Below are positions 8,319 through 16,490 of a stretch of DNA of 64,000 nt, piece by piece. The position numbers were made by a program, and so were the translations under genes. The DNA comes from Microbacterium oleivorans (lineage in GTDB: Bacteria > Actinomycetota > Actinomycetes > Actinomycetales > Microbacteriaceae). Position 1 is the stretch's first letter. The number at the start of each line of letters is the position of its first letter. Below the pieces are notes generated by a model. It was not told the origin of the DNA, did not search any database, and was given only the letters and a program-made list of their open reading frames with translations. The DNA lies in NCBI RefSeq assembly GCF_001644225.1, contig NZ_LSTV01000005.1, positions 24,385 through 88,384 of the forward strand. Direction: 5' to 3'.

Positions 8319-9071
8319 ATGCAGGCACGACACCTCGGGGTGAACGCGCGTTCGGCGATCCTCGCGATCGCCCTGGGGGCAGTCCTTTTTCCCGTGACAG
8401 CTCTCCCCGCTCACGCCGCCCCCCGCACCTGCACGGTGACGGAGGCGAAGGTCCTGTGGGATGCCGGTGCCGCCGACGTGCAGCCGACGGGTTCCGTCAC
8501 CGCCGCCGACGCCGCCCTCACGTTCGACGGCGGCGCCGGCGTGCTCGAGCCGGTCCGCCCGTCCGGCAGCCTCAGCTTCGACGGGACCGTCGCCTACACG
8601 AGCGCCGCGGGCGTCGAGACGACGCTGTCCGCCCCGACCCTCGTGATCGACGGCGGCTCGGGCACCCTCTTGTTCGACGTGCAGCCCGAGGGGACGGAAC
8701 TGATCCCGCAGGCGGCGCTCGCCGAGGTCGACCTCCGCGCCGTCGCCGTCTCGGAATCGGGCGACACCATCAACCTCGACGGCGTCGACGCGCAGACCGA
8801 CGCGACCGCCGACGGTTCCGACCTGCTCTGGGCGGGCACCCTCGGGGACCTCGATCTCACCGTGACCGCGGACTGCACCACGATCGCCGACACGGCGGTC
8901 GTCGAGGAGGAGGAGCAGGATGCCGCGGCCTCCGGCATCCTCGTCCCGCTCATCGTCGTCGGGATCGCCGCGACCGTGACGGTCGTCCTCGCCGTCGGAT
9001 CGGTCCAGCGGCGCAAGCGCAACAGCGCCCGCGCCGCCCAGCCGGAGACCGTCGGCGACCCGCTCCCCTGA
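8319..9071 (+). CDS. HtaA-like cell-surface protein with C-terminal membrane anchor
   Basis: 250 residues: Sec signal with a likely cut after AHA (about residue 33), one beta-rich domain, a Glu-rich stretch (VVEEEEQDAA), one membrane helix (ILVPLIVVGIAATVTVVLAVG, about 207-228) and a basic tail. The domain motifs GSLSFDGTVAYTS and TLSAPTLVIDGGSGTLLFDV follow the HtaA pattern, a family that binds haem at the surface in Corynebacterium. No haem transporter lies beside it, and the usual ligand Tyr/His residues are not clearly present, so haem binding is inferred weakly. A -10 like TACGAT lies at 8293-8298. Confidence 0.65.
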   Translation: MQARHLGVNARSAILAIALGAVLFPVTALPAHAAPRTCTVTEAKVLWDAGAADVQPTGSVTAADAALTFDGGAGVLEPVRPSGSLSFDGTVAYTSAAGVETTLSAPTLVIDGGSGTLLFDVQPEGTELIPQAALAEVDLRAVAVSESGDTINLDGVDAQTDATADGSDLLWAGTLGDLDLTVTADCTTIADTAVVEEEEQDAAASGILVPLIVVGIAATVTVVLAVGSVQRRKRNSARAAQPETVGDPLP

Positions 9072-9081
9072 GGCGGGGGTG

Positions 9082-9087
9082 GACAAT
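9082..9087 (+). promoter_or_regulatory. Leaderless -10 element of the small membrane protein gene
   Basis: GACAAT, six bases, then ATG at 9094. Confidence 0.55.
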
Positions 9088-9093
9088 GGAAGC

Positions 9094-9414
9094 ATGGCCG
9101 AGCACTCCGAAACGCACGTCGAGTCCGCCGAGCTGCGGCGCACCCCGCGGTTCGCGGCCTTCTTCGCCGTCGGGGCGGCCCTCGGCATCCTCGTCGCCCT
9201 CATCCTGACGTTCGCGTTCGGCGACGGAGCGATCAGCGAGAGCACGGGAGCGCGGTACTCGCAGAGCCAGGTGTTCGGCTTCCTGCTGCTGTGGTGCGTG
9301 CCCGCCGGCATCGCGGTCGGTGCGGTCGTCGCGCTCGTCTTCGACCGAGTACTCGGCAAGAAGCACCGCACCGTGCGCATCGAGCGCGAGCGCGTCGAGG
9401 GCTCCGAGGACTGA
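9094..9414 (+). CDS. Small conserved membrane protein, two TM helices
   Basis: 106 residues. Two hydrophobic helices (FAAFFAVGAALGILVALILT and FGFLLLWCVPAGIAVGAVVA) flank a short external loop; the C-terminus is basic and then acidic (KKHRTVRIERERVEGSED) and should lie inside. Similar two-helix proteins sit beside purM in related genomes, but I know of no demonstrated function. The start is fixed by the leaderless promoter; an in-frame GTG at 9079 would leave no room for it. Confidence 0.72.
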   Translation: MAEHSETHVESAELRRTPRFAAFFAVGAALGILVALILTFAFGDGAISESTGARYSQSQVFGFLLLWCVPAGIAVGAVVALVFDRVLGKKHRTVRIERERVEGSED

Positions 9415-9421
9415 GCCCGCC

Positions 9422-10033
9422 TCAGGCGAGCTCGGCGATGATCGGCTGGATCGCCGGATCGAACGCCGCGACGTCACCGCGCAGGCCGTCGGTCACGGCG
9501 ATCGTCAGCGAGCCGATCCACCAGACCCCGCGCTGCGTGAGCGGCAGCACCTGCACGTTCAGCTCGAACGAGTGCGCCCGGCGGCCGACGCGGCGCTCGT
9601 GCTCGGCGATCGCGCTCGCGTAGGCCCGGTAGCTGCTCGCCGATCCGGCCCGCGCCTGCATCGTGTAGCGATCGGCGGCCCACCGCGCGAAGGCGACGGC
9701 ATCGTCGGCGAGCGGCGCCATGGCGGCGCGCAGCTCGTCGAAACCGTCGACGGGGAGCACGGCGAGCGTCTCGTAGCCGTCGACGAGATCGAGGGGCACG
9801 GGGGAGGGGTGCGCCTGCGGTTCGACCGCCATCGCCCAGTACGCGAGCCACTGCCGCTGCAGCAGGCGGGCGTCGTCGTCATCGCCGGCGGGCGGTGCCG
9901 CGGGGGCTCCCCGCAGGTGGGGCAGCTCTTCGGGGGCACGGATGCCGAGTGCCTGGCGCACGAACAAGGCGACGAGCACCGTCGTACTCGCGTCCTCCCG
10001 CACCACCCATTCGGGCCGCTCAGCCCCGCTCAT
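9422..10033 (-). CDS. Conserved hypothetical protein, unknown function
   Basis: 203 residues, soluble. The C-terminal half (RRAHSFELNVQVLPLTQRG, then WWIGSLTIAVTDGLRGDV) looks like a beta-sheet domain, and the N-terminus is helical. There is no recognisable catalytic motif. The start is ATG 10033, six bases after TAGGAT. It is divergent from purM with 94 bases between the starts. The position beside purM is the only functional clue. Confidence 0.65.
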   Translation of the reverse strand: MSGAERPEWVVREDASTTVLVALFVRQALGIRAPEELPHLRGAPAAPPAGDDDDARLLQRQWLAYWAMAVEPQAHPSPVPLDLVDGYETLAVLPVDGFDELRAAMAPLADDAVAFARWAADRYTMQARAGSASSYRAYASAIAEHERRVGRRAHSFELNVQVLPLTQRGVWWIGSLTIAVTDGLRGDVAAFDPAIQPIIAELA

Positions 10034-10039
10034 GGCGCC

Positions 10040-10045
10040 ATCCTA
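10040..10045 (-). promoter_or_regulatory. Leaderless -10 element of the 9422-10033 gene
   Basis: TAGGAT on the minus strand, six bases, then ATG at 10033. Confidence 0.55.
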
Positions 10046-10115
10046 TGGCTCGCCTGTGGTCCCCGTCCGCTCCGCGTCGCCTCCGCGGCGGAGGCAGGCG
10101 GCGTCCGGGGGCCGG

Positions 10116-10121
10116 TAGGCT
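10116..10121 (+). promoter_or_regulatory. Leaderless -10 element of purM-purF
   Basis: TAGGCT, six bases, then GTG at 10128. Confidence 0.65.
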
Positions 10122-10127
10122 GTGCGG

Positions 10128-11240
10128 GTGGCCTCGACTCCCACCGATCCCTACTCCGCTGCCGGCGTCGACACCGCGGCGGGGGATCTCGCCGTCGAGT
10201 TGATGAAATCGGCCGTCCGTCGCACCCAGGGCCCCGAAGTCCTCGGCGGCGTCGGCGGTTTCGCCGGCCTCTTCGACGCCTCGGCCCTCCTCGGGTACAC
10301 GAAGCCCCTGCTCGCGACCTCGACCGACGGCGTCGGCACGAAGGTCGCCATCGCGCAGGCCCTCGACAAGCACGACACGATCGGCCAGGACCTCGTCGGC
10401 ATGGTCGTCGACGACATCGTCGTGGTCGGCGCGAAGCCGCTCTTCTTGACGGACTACATCGCGACGGGCAAGGTCTTCCCCGAGCGCATCGCCGACATCG
10501 TCCGCGGCATCGCCGACGGCTGCGCCGCGACCGGCACGGCGCTCGTCGGCGGCGAGACGGCCGAGCACCCGGGCCTGCTCGGCGTCAACGACTACGACGT
10601 CGCGGGAGCGGCGACGGGAGTGGTCGAAGCGGATGCCGTCCTCGGCGCCGACCGGGTGCGTTCGGGCGACGTCGTGCTGGCGCTCGCCTCGAGCGGTCCC
10701 CACTCCAACGGCTACTCGCTGATCCGCCACATCATCGCGAACGCCGGCATCGGGTACGGCGACAACGCCGCCGACTTCGGTCGCACGTGGGGCGAGGAGC
10801 TCCTCGAGCCGACGCGCCTCTACACGTCGCCGCTGCTGCGCGCGATCGACGCGCACCCGGGCGCCATCCACTCCCTCAGCCACGTCACCGGCGGCGGCAT
10901 CGCGGCCAACCTCGCCCGCGTGCTGCCCGTCGGCACGTGGGTCGACGTCGACCGCGCCACGTGGTCGCCCCCTCCCGTCTTCCGCGTCCTCGCCGACATC
11001 GGCGGGCTGTCGCTCGAGCAGACCGAGGGCACCTGGAACCTCGGCATCGGCTTCCTCGCCGTCGTGTCGGCCGAGGCCGCCGACGCCGCGGCATCCACCC
11101 TCTCCGCGGAGGGCATCCACACCTGGCAGGTCGGGACGGTGTCGGATGCGGCACTGCCGGCCGGCGACTACGAGCAGGGCGCGAAGGGCGTCGACGGCGG
11201 CGCGGTCCGTCTCGTCGGCTCCTACGCAGAAACGGACTGA
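10128..11240 (+). CDS. purM: Phosphoribosylformylglycinamidine cyclo-ligase (AIR synthase)
   Basis: Closes the imidazole ring of AIR with ATP in purine synthesis. The 370 residues fit the family. Key segments are YSAAGVDTAAGD, LLATSTDGVGTK (about residue 62), VGMVVDDIVVVGAKPLFLTD, ALVGGETAEHPG and HVTGGGIAANLARVLP. GTG 10128 is preferred over GTG 10122 because it leaves six bases after TAGGCT. purF follows after nine bases, forming a purM-purF transcript. Confidence 0.96.
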   Translation: MASTPTDPYSAAGVDTAAGDLAVELMKSAVRRTQGPEVLGGVGGFAGLFDASALLGYTKPLLATSTDGVGTKVAIAQALDKHDTIGQDLVGMVVDDIVVVGAKPLFLTDYIATGKVFPERIADIVRGIADGCAATGTALVGGETAEHPGLLGVNDYDVAGAATGVVEADAVLGADRVRSGDVVLALASSGPHSNGYSLIRHIIANAGIGYGDNAADFGRTWGEELLEPTRLYTSPLLRAIDAHPGAIHSLSHVTGGGIAANLARVLPVGTWVDVDRATWSPPPVFRVLADIGGLSLEQTEGTWNLGIGFLAVVSAEAADAAASTLSAEGIHTWQVGTVSDAALPAGDYEQGAKGVDGGAVRLVGSYAETD

Positions 11241-11249
11241 GCTACACCC

Positions 11250-12713
11250 ATGTGCGGAATCGTCGGCGTCGTCGGACAGGGACCCGCCAACCAGGAGGTC
11301 TACGACGCACTGCTGCTGCTGCAGCACCGCGGGCAGGACTCGACCGGCATCGCGACAGCGGAGTCGAGTGGCATCTTCCACATCGCGAAGAACCGCGGGA
11401 TGGTGCGCGAGGCGTTCCGCACCCGTGACATGCGCTCGCTCCTCGGCACGATCGGCCTCGGCCACGTCCGGTACGCGACGAAGGGGACCGCCTCGAACGA
11501 GGAGGAGGCGCAGCCGTTCTACGTGAACGCCCCGTACGGCATCGTCCTCGTCCACAACGGCAACCTCACGAACACGCGCGAGCTCACCGAGGAGCTCTTC
11601 CGCACCGACCGCCGCCACCTCAACACGAGCTCCGACACCGAGCTGCTCGTCAACGTCCTCGCGAACGAGCTGCAGGCCGTCATCTCGGGGCTCGAGCTCG
11701 ACCACGAGCAGATCTTCGAGGCCGTCACGCGCGTGCACCAGCGCGTGGAGGGCTCGTACGCCGCCATCGCCCTGATCGCCGGGTACGGTCTGCTCGCCTT
11801 CCGCGACCCCTTCGGCATCCGTCCGCTGATCCTCGGCACCCGCCGGGCCGAGAACGGCCGGTACGAGTGGACCGTAGCCTCCGAGTCGCTCGTCCTCGAG
11901 AACGGCGGCTTCGAGGTCGTCCGCGACGTCGAGCCCGGCGAGGCGGTCTTCATCGATCTCGACGGCAACCTCTTCACGAAGCAGTGCGCGCCGAACCCGA
12001 AGCTCGTGCCCTGCTCGTTCGAGTACGTCTACCTCGCCCGTCCCGACTCGGTCATGAACGGCATCTCGGTCTACGAGGCCCGCCTCCGCATGGGCGAGCG
12101 CCTCGCCGACACGATCGCGAAGTACACCCCCGAGGGTTCGATCGACGTCGTCATGCCGATCCCGGACTCCTCACGTCCCGCCGCGATGCAGGTCGCGCGC
12201 AAGCTGGGCATCGAGTACCGCGAGGGCTTCTACAAGAACCGCTACATCGGCCGGACGTTCATCATGCCGGGCCAGGCGATCCGCAAGAAGAGCGTGCGCC
12301 AGAAGCTCAACGCGATGTCGACCGAGTTCAAGGGCAAGAACGTCCTCCTCATCGACGACTCGATCGTGCGCGGCACCACCTCGCGCGAGATCATCCAGAT
12401 GGCACGGGATGCCGGGGCCACCTCGGTGACGTTCGCCTCGGCCGCCCCTCCCATCCGCTTCCCGCACGTGTACGGCATCAACATGCCCTCGCGTCACGAG
12501 CTCGTTGCGTACAACCGGACGATCCCCGAAATCGCCGAGGAGCTCGGGTGCGACTACCTCGTGTACCAGGAGATCGACGACCTGAAGGCGGCGATCCTCG
12601 AGGGTGCGCCCGACGTCGAGGACCTCGACATGAGCTGCTTCGACGGTCGGTACGTCACCGGCACGGTGAGCGACGAGTACCTCGCGTGGGTCGAAGGCAC
12701 CCAGGAGTCCTGA
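11250..12713 (+). CDS. purF: Amidophosphoribosyltransferase (glutamine PRPP amidotransferase)
   Basis: First committed enzyme of purine synthesis, moving the glutamine amide onto PRPP. 487 residues. Met-Cys-Gly-Ile-Val-Gly at the N-terminus puts the nucleophilic Cys directly after the initiator Met, so no propeptide is present. The PRPP loop is VLLIDDSIVRGTTS (about residue 365). The C-terminus has a single Cys (LDMSCFDGRYVTG) instead of the CxxC pair of the iron-sulfur type, so this looks like the cluster-free E. coli type. Second gene of purM-purF. Confidence 0.96.
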   Translation: MCGIVGVVGQGPANQEVYDALLLLQHRGQDSTGIATAESSGIFHIAKNRGMVREAFRTRDMRSLLGTIGLGHVRYATKGTASNEEEAQPFYVNAPYGIVLVHNGNLTNTRELTEELFRTDRRHLNTSSDTELLVNVLANELQAVISGLELDHEQIFEAVTRVHQRVEGSYAAIALIAGYGLLAFRDPFGIRPLILGTRRAENGRYEWTVASESLVLENGGFEVVRDVEPGEAVFIDLDGNLFTKQCAPNPKLVPCSFEYVYLARPDSVMNGISVYEARLRMGERLADTIAKYTPEGSIDVVMPIPDSSRPAAMQVARKLGIEYREGFYKNRYIGRTFIMPGQAIRKKSVRQKLNAMSTEFKGKNVLLIDDSIVRGTTSREIIQMARDAGATSVTFASAAPPIRFPHVYGINMPSRHELVAYNRTIPEIAEELGCDYLVYQEIDDLKAAILEGAPDVEDLDMSCFDGRYVTGTVSDEYLAWVEGTQES

Positions 12714-12719
12714 GCCGCC

Positions 12720-12725
12720 TAGGCT
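12720..12725 (+). promoter_or_regulatory. Leaderless -10 element of the CynX-type MFS gene
   Basis: TAGGCT, six bases, then GTG at 12732; it begins six bases after the purF stop. Confidence 0.6.
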
Positions 12726-12731
12726 GAATCG

Positions 12732-13964
12732 GTGACGTCCCCCGATCCCCTCGCCGTGCGTCGGGGTCGGATCCTCGCCCTCGTCGGCATCGTCCTGCTC
12801 GCGTTCTCGCTGCGCTCGGCGGTCGCGTCGCTCTCGCCGCTGTTCGATGCGATCGGCGAGGACTTCGTCCTTCCCGCCGCGGTGCTCGGCCTGATCGGGA
12901 CCGTGCCCCCGCTGTGCTTCGCGGTGTTCGGCCTCCTCGCCTCGGGGTTCGAGCGCCGCTTCGGGCTCGAGCGGACCACGCTCGTCGCACTCGGCGCCGT
13001 CGCCCTCGGCTTGGTGGCGCGCGCCGCCGCCGGCGACGCGTACGGGCTGCTGCTCGGCTCGGCGCTCGTGTTCGCCGGGGTCGGGGTCGGCAACGTGCTC
13101 CTGCCCGCGCTGGTCAAGAAGTACTTCCCCGACCGCATCGGCCTGATGACCACGGTCTACTCGACGATGATGGCGATCTCGACCTTCGTGCCTCCGCTGG
13201 TCGCGGTGCCCGTGGCGGATGCCGCGGGGTGGCGCACGTCGCTGGGGCTCTGGGCGGTCTTCGCCCTGGCCGGGCTCGCCCCCTGGATCGTGCTCGCGCT
13301 GCGCGCCCGCCGCGCCGCCCTCGCCGAGGTGGACCTCGAACCCGTGAGCACACGCGTGTTCGGGCGGATGTGGCGGTTGCCCACCGCCTGGGCGCTCGCC
13401 GTCACCTTCTTCGTCTCGAGCGCCGTCGCCTACACGTCGTTCGCGTGGCTGCCGAAGATCCTCGTCGACACGGCGGGCGTGACGCCGCAGGTCGCCGGCA
13501 CGCTGCTGTCGCTCTTCGCGCTGATCGGGCTGCCCGCGTCGCTCGTCGTGCCGGTGCTCGTCGCCCGGCGGGGCGTCGTGCTGCCGCTGTTCATCGTCGC
13601 CTCGGCCTCGGGGGTGCTCGGCGCCGGCGGGCTGCTGGTGGCCCCGGCATCCGCCCCCTGGCTCTGGGTCGCTCTGCTGGGCATCCTGCCGCTGCTGTTC
13701 CCGCTCGTCCTGACGTCCGTCGGGCTGCGCACGCGCACGCACGACGCGACGGTCGCGCTGAGCTCGTTCGCGCAGAGCCTGGGTTACGGCGTGACGATGC
13801 TGATGCCGATCGGGGTCGGCCTCATCCACGATGCGACGGGATCATGGACGGTGCCGCTGGTCATGCTCCTCGCGATCTCACTGCTCGCCGTGCCGGCGGG
13901 CGTCGTGATCGCGCGACGGAAGACGGTCGAACAGGAGTGGGAACAGCGCCACGGTTCGTGGTGA
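12732..13964 (+). CDS. MFS transporter, CynX/NimT-like family
   Basis: 410 residues with 12 predicted membrane helices. The opening segment (LAFSLRSAVASLSPLFDAIGED) and the loop FERRFGLERTT in the motif A position resemble cyanate/2-nitroimidazole-type carriers of the CynX/NimT group, which are smaller than DHA2 pumps. It has its own leaderless promoter directly after purF, so it is probably not part of the purine transcript. The direction of transport and the substrate are unknown. Confidence 0.8.
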   Translation: MTSPDPLAVRRGRILALVGIVLLAFSLRSAVASLSPLFDAIGEDFVLPAAVLGLIGTVPPLCFAVFGLLASGFERRFGLERTTLVALGAVALGLVARAAAGDAYGLLLGSALVFAGVGVGNVLLPALVKKYFPDRIGLMTTVYSTMMAISTFVPPLVAVPVADAAGWRTSLGLWAVFALAGLAPWIVLALRARRAALAEVDLEPVSTRVFGRMWRLPTAWALAVTFFVSSAVAYTSFAWLPKILVDTAGVTPQVAGTLLSLFALIGLPASLVVPVLVARRGVVLPLFIVASASGVLGAGGLLVAPASAPWLWVALLGILPLLFPLVLTSVGLRTRTHDATVALSSFAQSLGYGVTMLMPIGVGLIHDATGSWTVPLVMLLAISLLAVPAGVVIARRKTVEQEWEQRHGSW

Positions 13965-13980
13965 GCGGACGAGCGAGAGG

Positions 13981-14190
13981 TCAGGCCTTCTCGAAGGATG
14001 CCGGGGCCGCGGCCGACGGGTCTTCTTCGTCGTCCTCGTCGGCGTACTGGTCGGCCCACTTGTCCTCGTACTGCTCGTCACCGGGCGCGCCGAGCTCACG
14101 CTCGAGCGCGTTGATGTTCAAGCTGTACGTGTCGTACTTCAGCTCACGGGCGATCTTGGTGTTCTTCGCCTTTTGACGGCCACGCCCCAT
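13981..14190 (-). CDS. DUF3073 family protein
   Basis: 69 residues. The start MGRGRQKAKNTKIAREL, then KYDTYSLNINALERELG is diagnostic of this small actinobacterial family; the rest is acidic and disordered (YADEDDEEDPS). It has a basic N-terminus and acidic tail. Function is unknown, but the gene sits beside purM-purF in many actinobacteria, as here. ATG 14190 is chosen over an upstream start because it gives the conserved N-terminus and has GGGGG about six bases upstream. Confidence 0.9.
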   Translation of the reverse strand: MGRGRQKAKNTKIARELKYDTYSLNINALERELGAPGDEQYEDKWADQYADEDDEEDPSAAAPASFEKA

Positions 14191-14336
14191 GCGTAACCCC
14201 CTCATTTCACGAGTGCGGGCTTGGTCCGGCAGCCCGACGAGTCACAGTCCGGCAGTGGCCGGGAAGAGTAGCATTCAGGGTACCACGGAGCGTTCCCACC
14301 GCCCTCGCGGCGGGGATCCAGGAAGGGTGATCCGAC

Positions 14337-14897
14337 ATGTCCGATGCCGTATCGCAGCCGCAGACCCGCCGTCCGCATCGCCCCGTGATCGCGGGGATCG
14401 TGCCCGGGCAGCCGGCCCGCGTCCTCCGCGAAGCCGCGCAGTACGCCCGGCTCCACGGCGCCGCCCTGCTGATCGCCCACGTCGACATCACCCGGTTCGT
14501 CTCGTACGAGGATCCCGACGGCTACGTCCACACGGCGCCGATCAACCTCGACGCGATCCCGAGCGAGGCGCTCGAGGCCCAGCTGCGCGACCAGGCCACC
14601 GCGGCGCTGTCGGGCATCGACGTCGCGTGGTCGCTCGAGATGCTGGCGGGCGACCCGGCGCTGGCGATGAAGGACCTCGCCGAGCGCACCGAGGCGCGTC
14701 TCATCGTCGTCGGCACGCGCAAGCGCGGCATCGGCGACTCGATCCGGGAGTTCTTCACGGGGTCGGTCGCGGCACGCCTCGCGCACCGGCAGCCGCGCCC
14801 CGTCCTCGTCGTCCCCCTGGGGGAGCCCGTGAAGGACGACGAGGACCCGTGGCGCGACCGGCAGGACTGGCCCGAGGAGCTCTGGCCCGGCGGCTGA
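14337..14897 (+). CDS. Universal stress protein (UspA-like), single domain
   Basis: 186 residues. The fold starts RPVIAGIVPGQPARVLREAAQYA and ends with the ATP-binding loop pattern IVVGTRKRGIGDSIREFFTGSVAARLAHRQPRPVLVV, which keeps the G-2x-G-9x-G(S) motif, so it probably binds ATP. The first strand begins at about residue 14. GGAAGG lies about ten bases before the ATG. It ends one base before the convergent PadR gene. The trigger is unknown. Confidence 0.85.
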   Translation: MSDAVSQPQTRRPHRPVIAGIVPGQPARVLREAAQYARLHGAALLIAHVDITRFVSYEDPDGYVHTAPINLDAIPSEALEAQLRDQATAALSGIDVAWSLEMLAGDPALAMKDLAERTEARLIVVGTRKRGIGDSIREFFTGSVAARLAHRQPRPVLVVPLGEPVKDDEDPWRDRQDWPEELWPGG

Positions 14898-14898
14898 G

Positions 14899-15501
14899 TC
14901 AGCTGCGCATCGCGCGCCGGACGGCCTCGGCCGTCTCGTCGAGCGCGGTCTTCAGGTCGTCGACGACGGATGCCGCGAGGTCGCCGCCGCGGGCGACGTG
15001 ACCGCGCAGGTCGGCTCGCAGACCGGCACGGAACTCGGCGAGCAGCTCGTCGGCCCGTCGCACCTGCTCGCGTGCCGCCGCGCGTGGGTCGGCAGATGAG
15101 GGCGCCGCGGGTCGGCTCGGCGCAGCGGATGCCGCGGCCAGGTCGGCCTGCAGGCTGCGCATGGCCTCCCGCACGCCCGCGCGCACCTCGTCGGCGATGA
15201 GACGGACGCTGTCCGCGAGGCCGGCCTCGATACCCGCGAGGTCGCCCGAGCGCGACGCCACTTCGGCGCGACCGGCATCCGTGATCTCGTAGACGGTCTT
15301 GCGGCCGTCGACGGTCTTGGTGACGAGACCGTCCTCCTCGAGCTTCGAGAGGCGGGGGTAGATCGTGCCGGCGCTGGGGGTGTACGTGCCGCCGGTGCGG
15401 TCGGACAGTGCCTGCATGAGGTCGTACCCGTGGCGCGGCGCCTCGTCGAGCAGACTCAGCAGGTAGAGGCGCAGGTCGCCGTGGGAGAAGACGGGGGGCA
15501 T
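14899..15501 (-). CDS. PadR-family regulator of the DUF4097 operon
   Basis: 200 residues. The N-terminal winged helix is FSHGDLRLYLLSLLDEAPRHG with GTIYPRLSKLEEDGLV (about residue 43), followed by a long Ala/Arg/Glu-rich helical region probably used for dimerisation. It starts one base after the stop of the DUF4097 gene, so the two form an operon. Such pairs are usually autoregulated, and the GATATATC repeats upstream of the operon are the likely operator. The ligand is unknown. Confidence 0.85.
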   Translation of the reverse strand: MPPVFSHGDLRLYLLSLLDEAPRHGYDLMQALSDRTGGTYTPSAGTIYPRLSKLEEDGLVTKTVDGRKTVYEITDAGRAEVASRSGDLAGIEAGLADSVRLIADEVRAGVREAMRSLQADLAAASAAPSRPAAPSSADPRAAAREQVRRADELLAEFRAGLRADLRGHVARGGDLAASVVDDLKTALDETAEAVRRAMRS

Positions 15502-15502
15502 C

Positions 15503-16354
15503 TCAGTACTCCTCTGCCGCGGGGGCCGGGTCGGTGATCGACGAGGCGACGCGTCGGATGACGGAGACGTCGCCCGAGACGGTGTTGGCGCGGACCTCCG
15601 CGAACGAGCCGCTGAGCTCGCCCACCGATCCGGAGTACGTCGAGCCGATCCCGCTCTGGGACCGGTCGATCCCGTCGACGCTCAGCTTCCCGCTGACCGT
15701 GCGCAGGGTGTACTTCGCCGCCACGGCCTCGTCGAGGCGCAGGGTCGCGGCGCCGCTGACCGTGTTGAACGAGACGTTCTGGGTGGGTCCGGCCGAGTCG
15801 ATGAGGACGGCGCCGCTGACGGTGTCGGCGTACGCGGTGCGGATCGTGCCGGCCGCGGTGATCGCGCCCGAGACCGCGTTGGCGTTGAGCGTGCCGGTGA
15901 GGTCGCGCATCTGCACGTCGCCCGAGACCGAGTTCACCGTCACGTCGCCGGTCAGGCCGTCGACGATGATGTCACCCGACACGGTGTTGAGCTTCGCGTC
16001 GGTGACGAGCCCCGCCACGAGCGCGCTCGCGCTGACGACGCCGAGGGTGAGGGCGATCTCGCGCGGAACCGCGATGCTCACCTCCGCCTGCGGTCCGCCG
16101 CTGCCGAAGTTGCGGAACGACGACAGGAAGTTGTCCCAGCGCAGCTGTGCGTGGTCGATCTCCACTGCACCGTCACGGGCTTCGATGCGCAGTTCCTTCT
16201 GCGTGACGGAGTGCACTTCGATGCGGACGCCGGGCTCGTCGTGGGCGACGACGTCGATCTGTCCGCCGACGAGTCCCACCTTGAGTCGACGGATGCCGTC
16301 GAGGTCGATGACGCGGGTCTCCCCGGGCTGGACCAGCCACTTCTCGAGAGTCAT
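15503..16354 (-). CDS. DUF4097 (putative adhesin-like) beta-helix protein
   Basis: 283 residues. After an N-terminal sheet region the sequence is a series of about ten short beta repeats built on the pattern NTVSGD/AVSGA (for example LNTVSGDIIVDGLTGDVTV, VNSVSGDVQMRDL, LNANAVSGAITAAG), which predicts a right-handed beta-solenoid. It has no signal peptide, so it is probably cytoplasmic or membrane-peripheral. ATG 16354 has AGGAG six bases upstream. It is the first gene of the operon with PadR. The role is not established for this family. Confidence 0.85.
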   Translation of the reverse strand: MTLEKWLVQPGETRVIDLDGIRRLKVGLVGGQIDVVAHDEPGVRIEVHSVTQKELRIEARDGAVEIDHAQLRWDNFLSSFRNFGSGGPQAEVSIAVPREIALTLGVVSASALVAGLVTDAKLNTVSGDIIVDGLTGDVTVNSVSGDVQMRDLTGTLNANAVSGAITAAGTIRTAYADTVSGAVLIDSAGPTQNVSFNTVSGAATLRLDEAVAAKYTLRTVSGKLSVDGIDRSQSGIGSTYSGSVGELSGSFAEVRANTVSGDVSVIRRVASSITDPAPAAEEY

Positions 16355-16382
16355 GTTGTCTCCTGCGGTCGATCGCGAATCA

Positions 16383-16421
16383 AGATATATCGCGTTGCAG
16401 GTACGGTAACACGATATATCT
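16383..16421. promoter_or_regulatory. Likely operator of the DUF4097-padR operon
   Basis: Two copies of AGATATATCG/CGATATATCT in inverted orientation (16383-16392 and 16412-16421), each containing the self-complementary octamer GATATATC, with centres 29 bases apart. They lie 29-67 bases upstream of the DUF4097 start and stand out as the only A/T-rich patch nearby. Binding by the operon's own PadR protein is inferred. Confidence 0.65.
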
Positions 16422-16452
16422 CGAGTTGTCGAGACCCCTGTGCGGCGAGCAC

Positions 16453-16483
16453 TTGACCTTGACGCTGCGTCAACTTTTAGCGT
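16453..16483 (+). promoter_or_regulatory. MerR-type promoter and operator of the TipA-like gene
   Basis: The -35 is TTGACC (16453-16458) and the -10 is TAGCGT (16478-16483), with a 19-base spacer, the hallmark of promoters twisted open by MerR activators. A perfect palindrome TTGACGC-T-GCGTCAA (16459-16473) fills the spacer. The ATG follows seven bases after the -10. Confidence 0.8.
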
Positions 16484-16490
16484 GGTCGTC

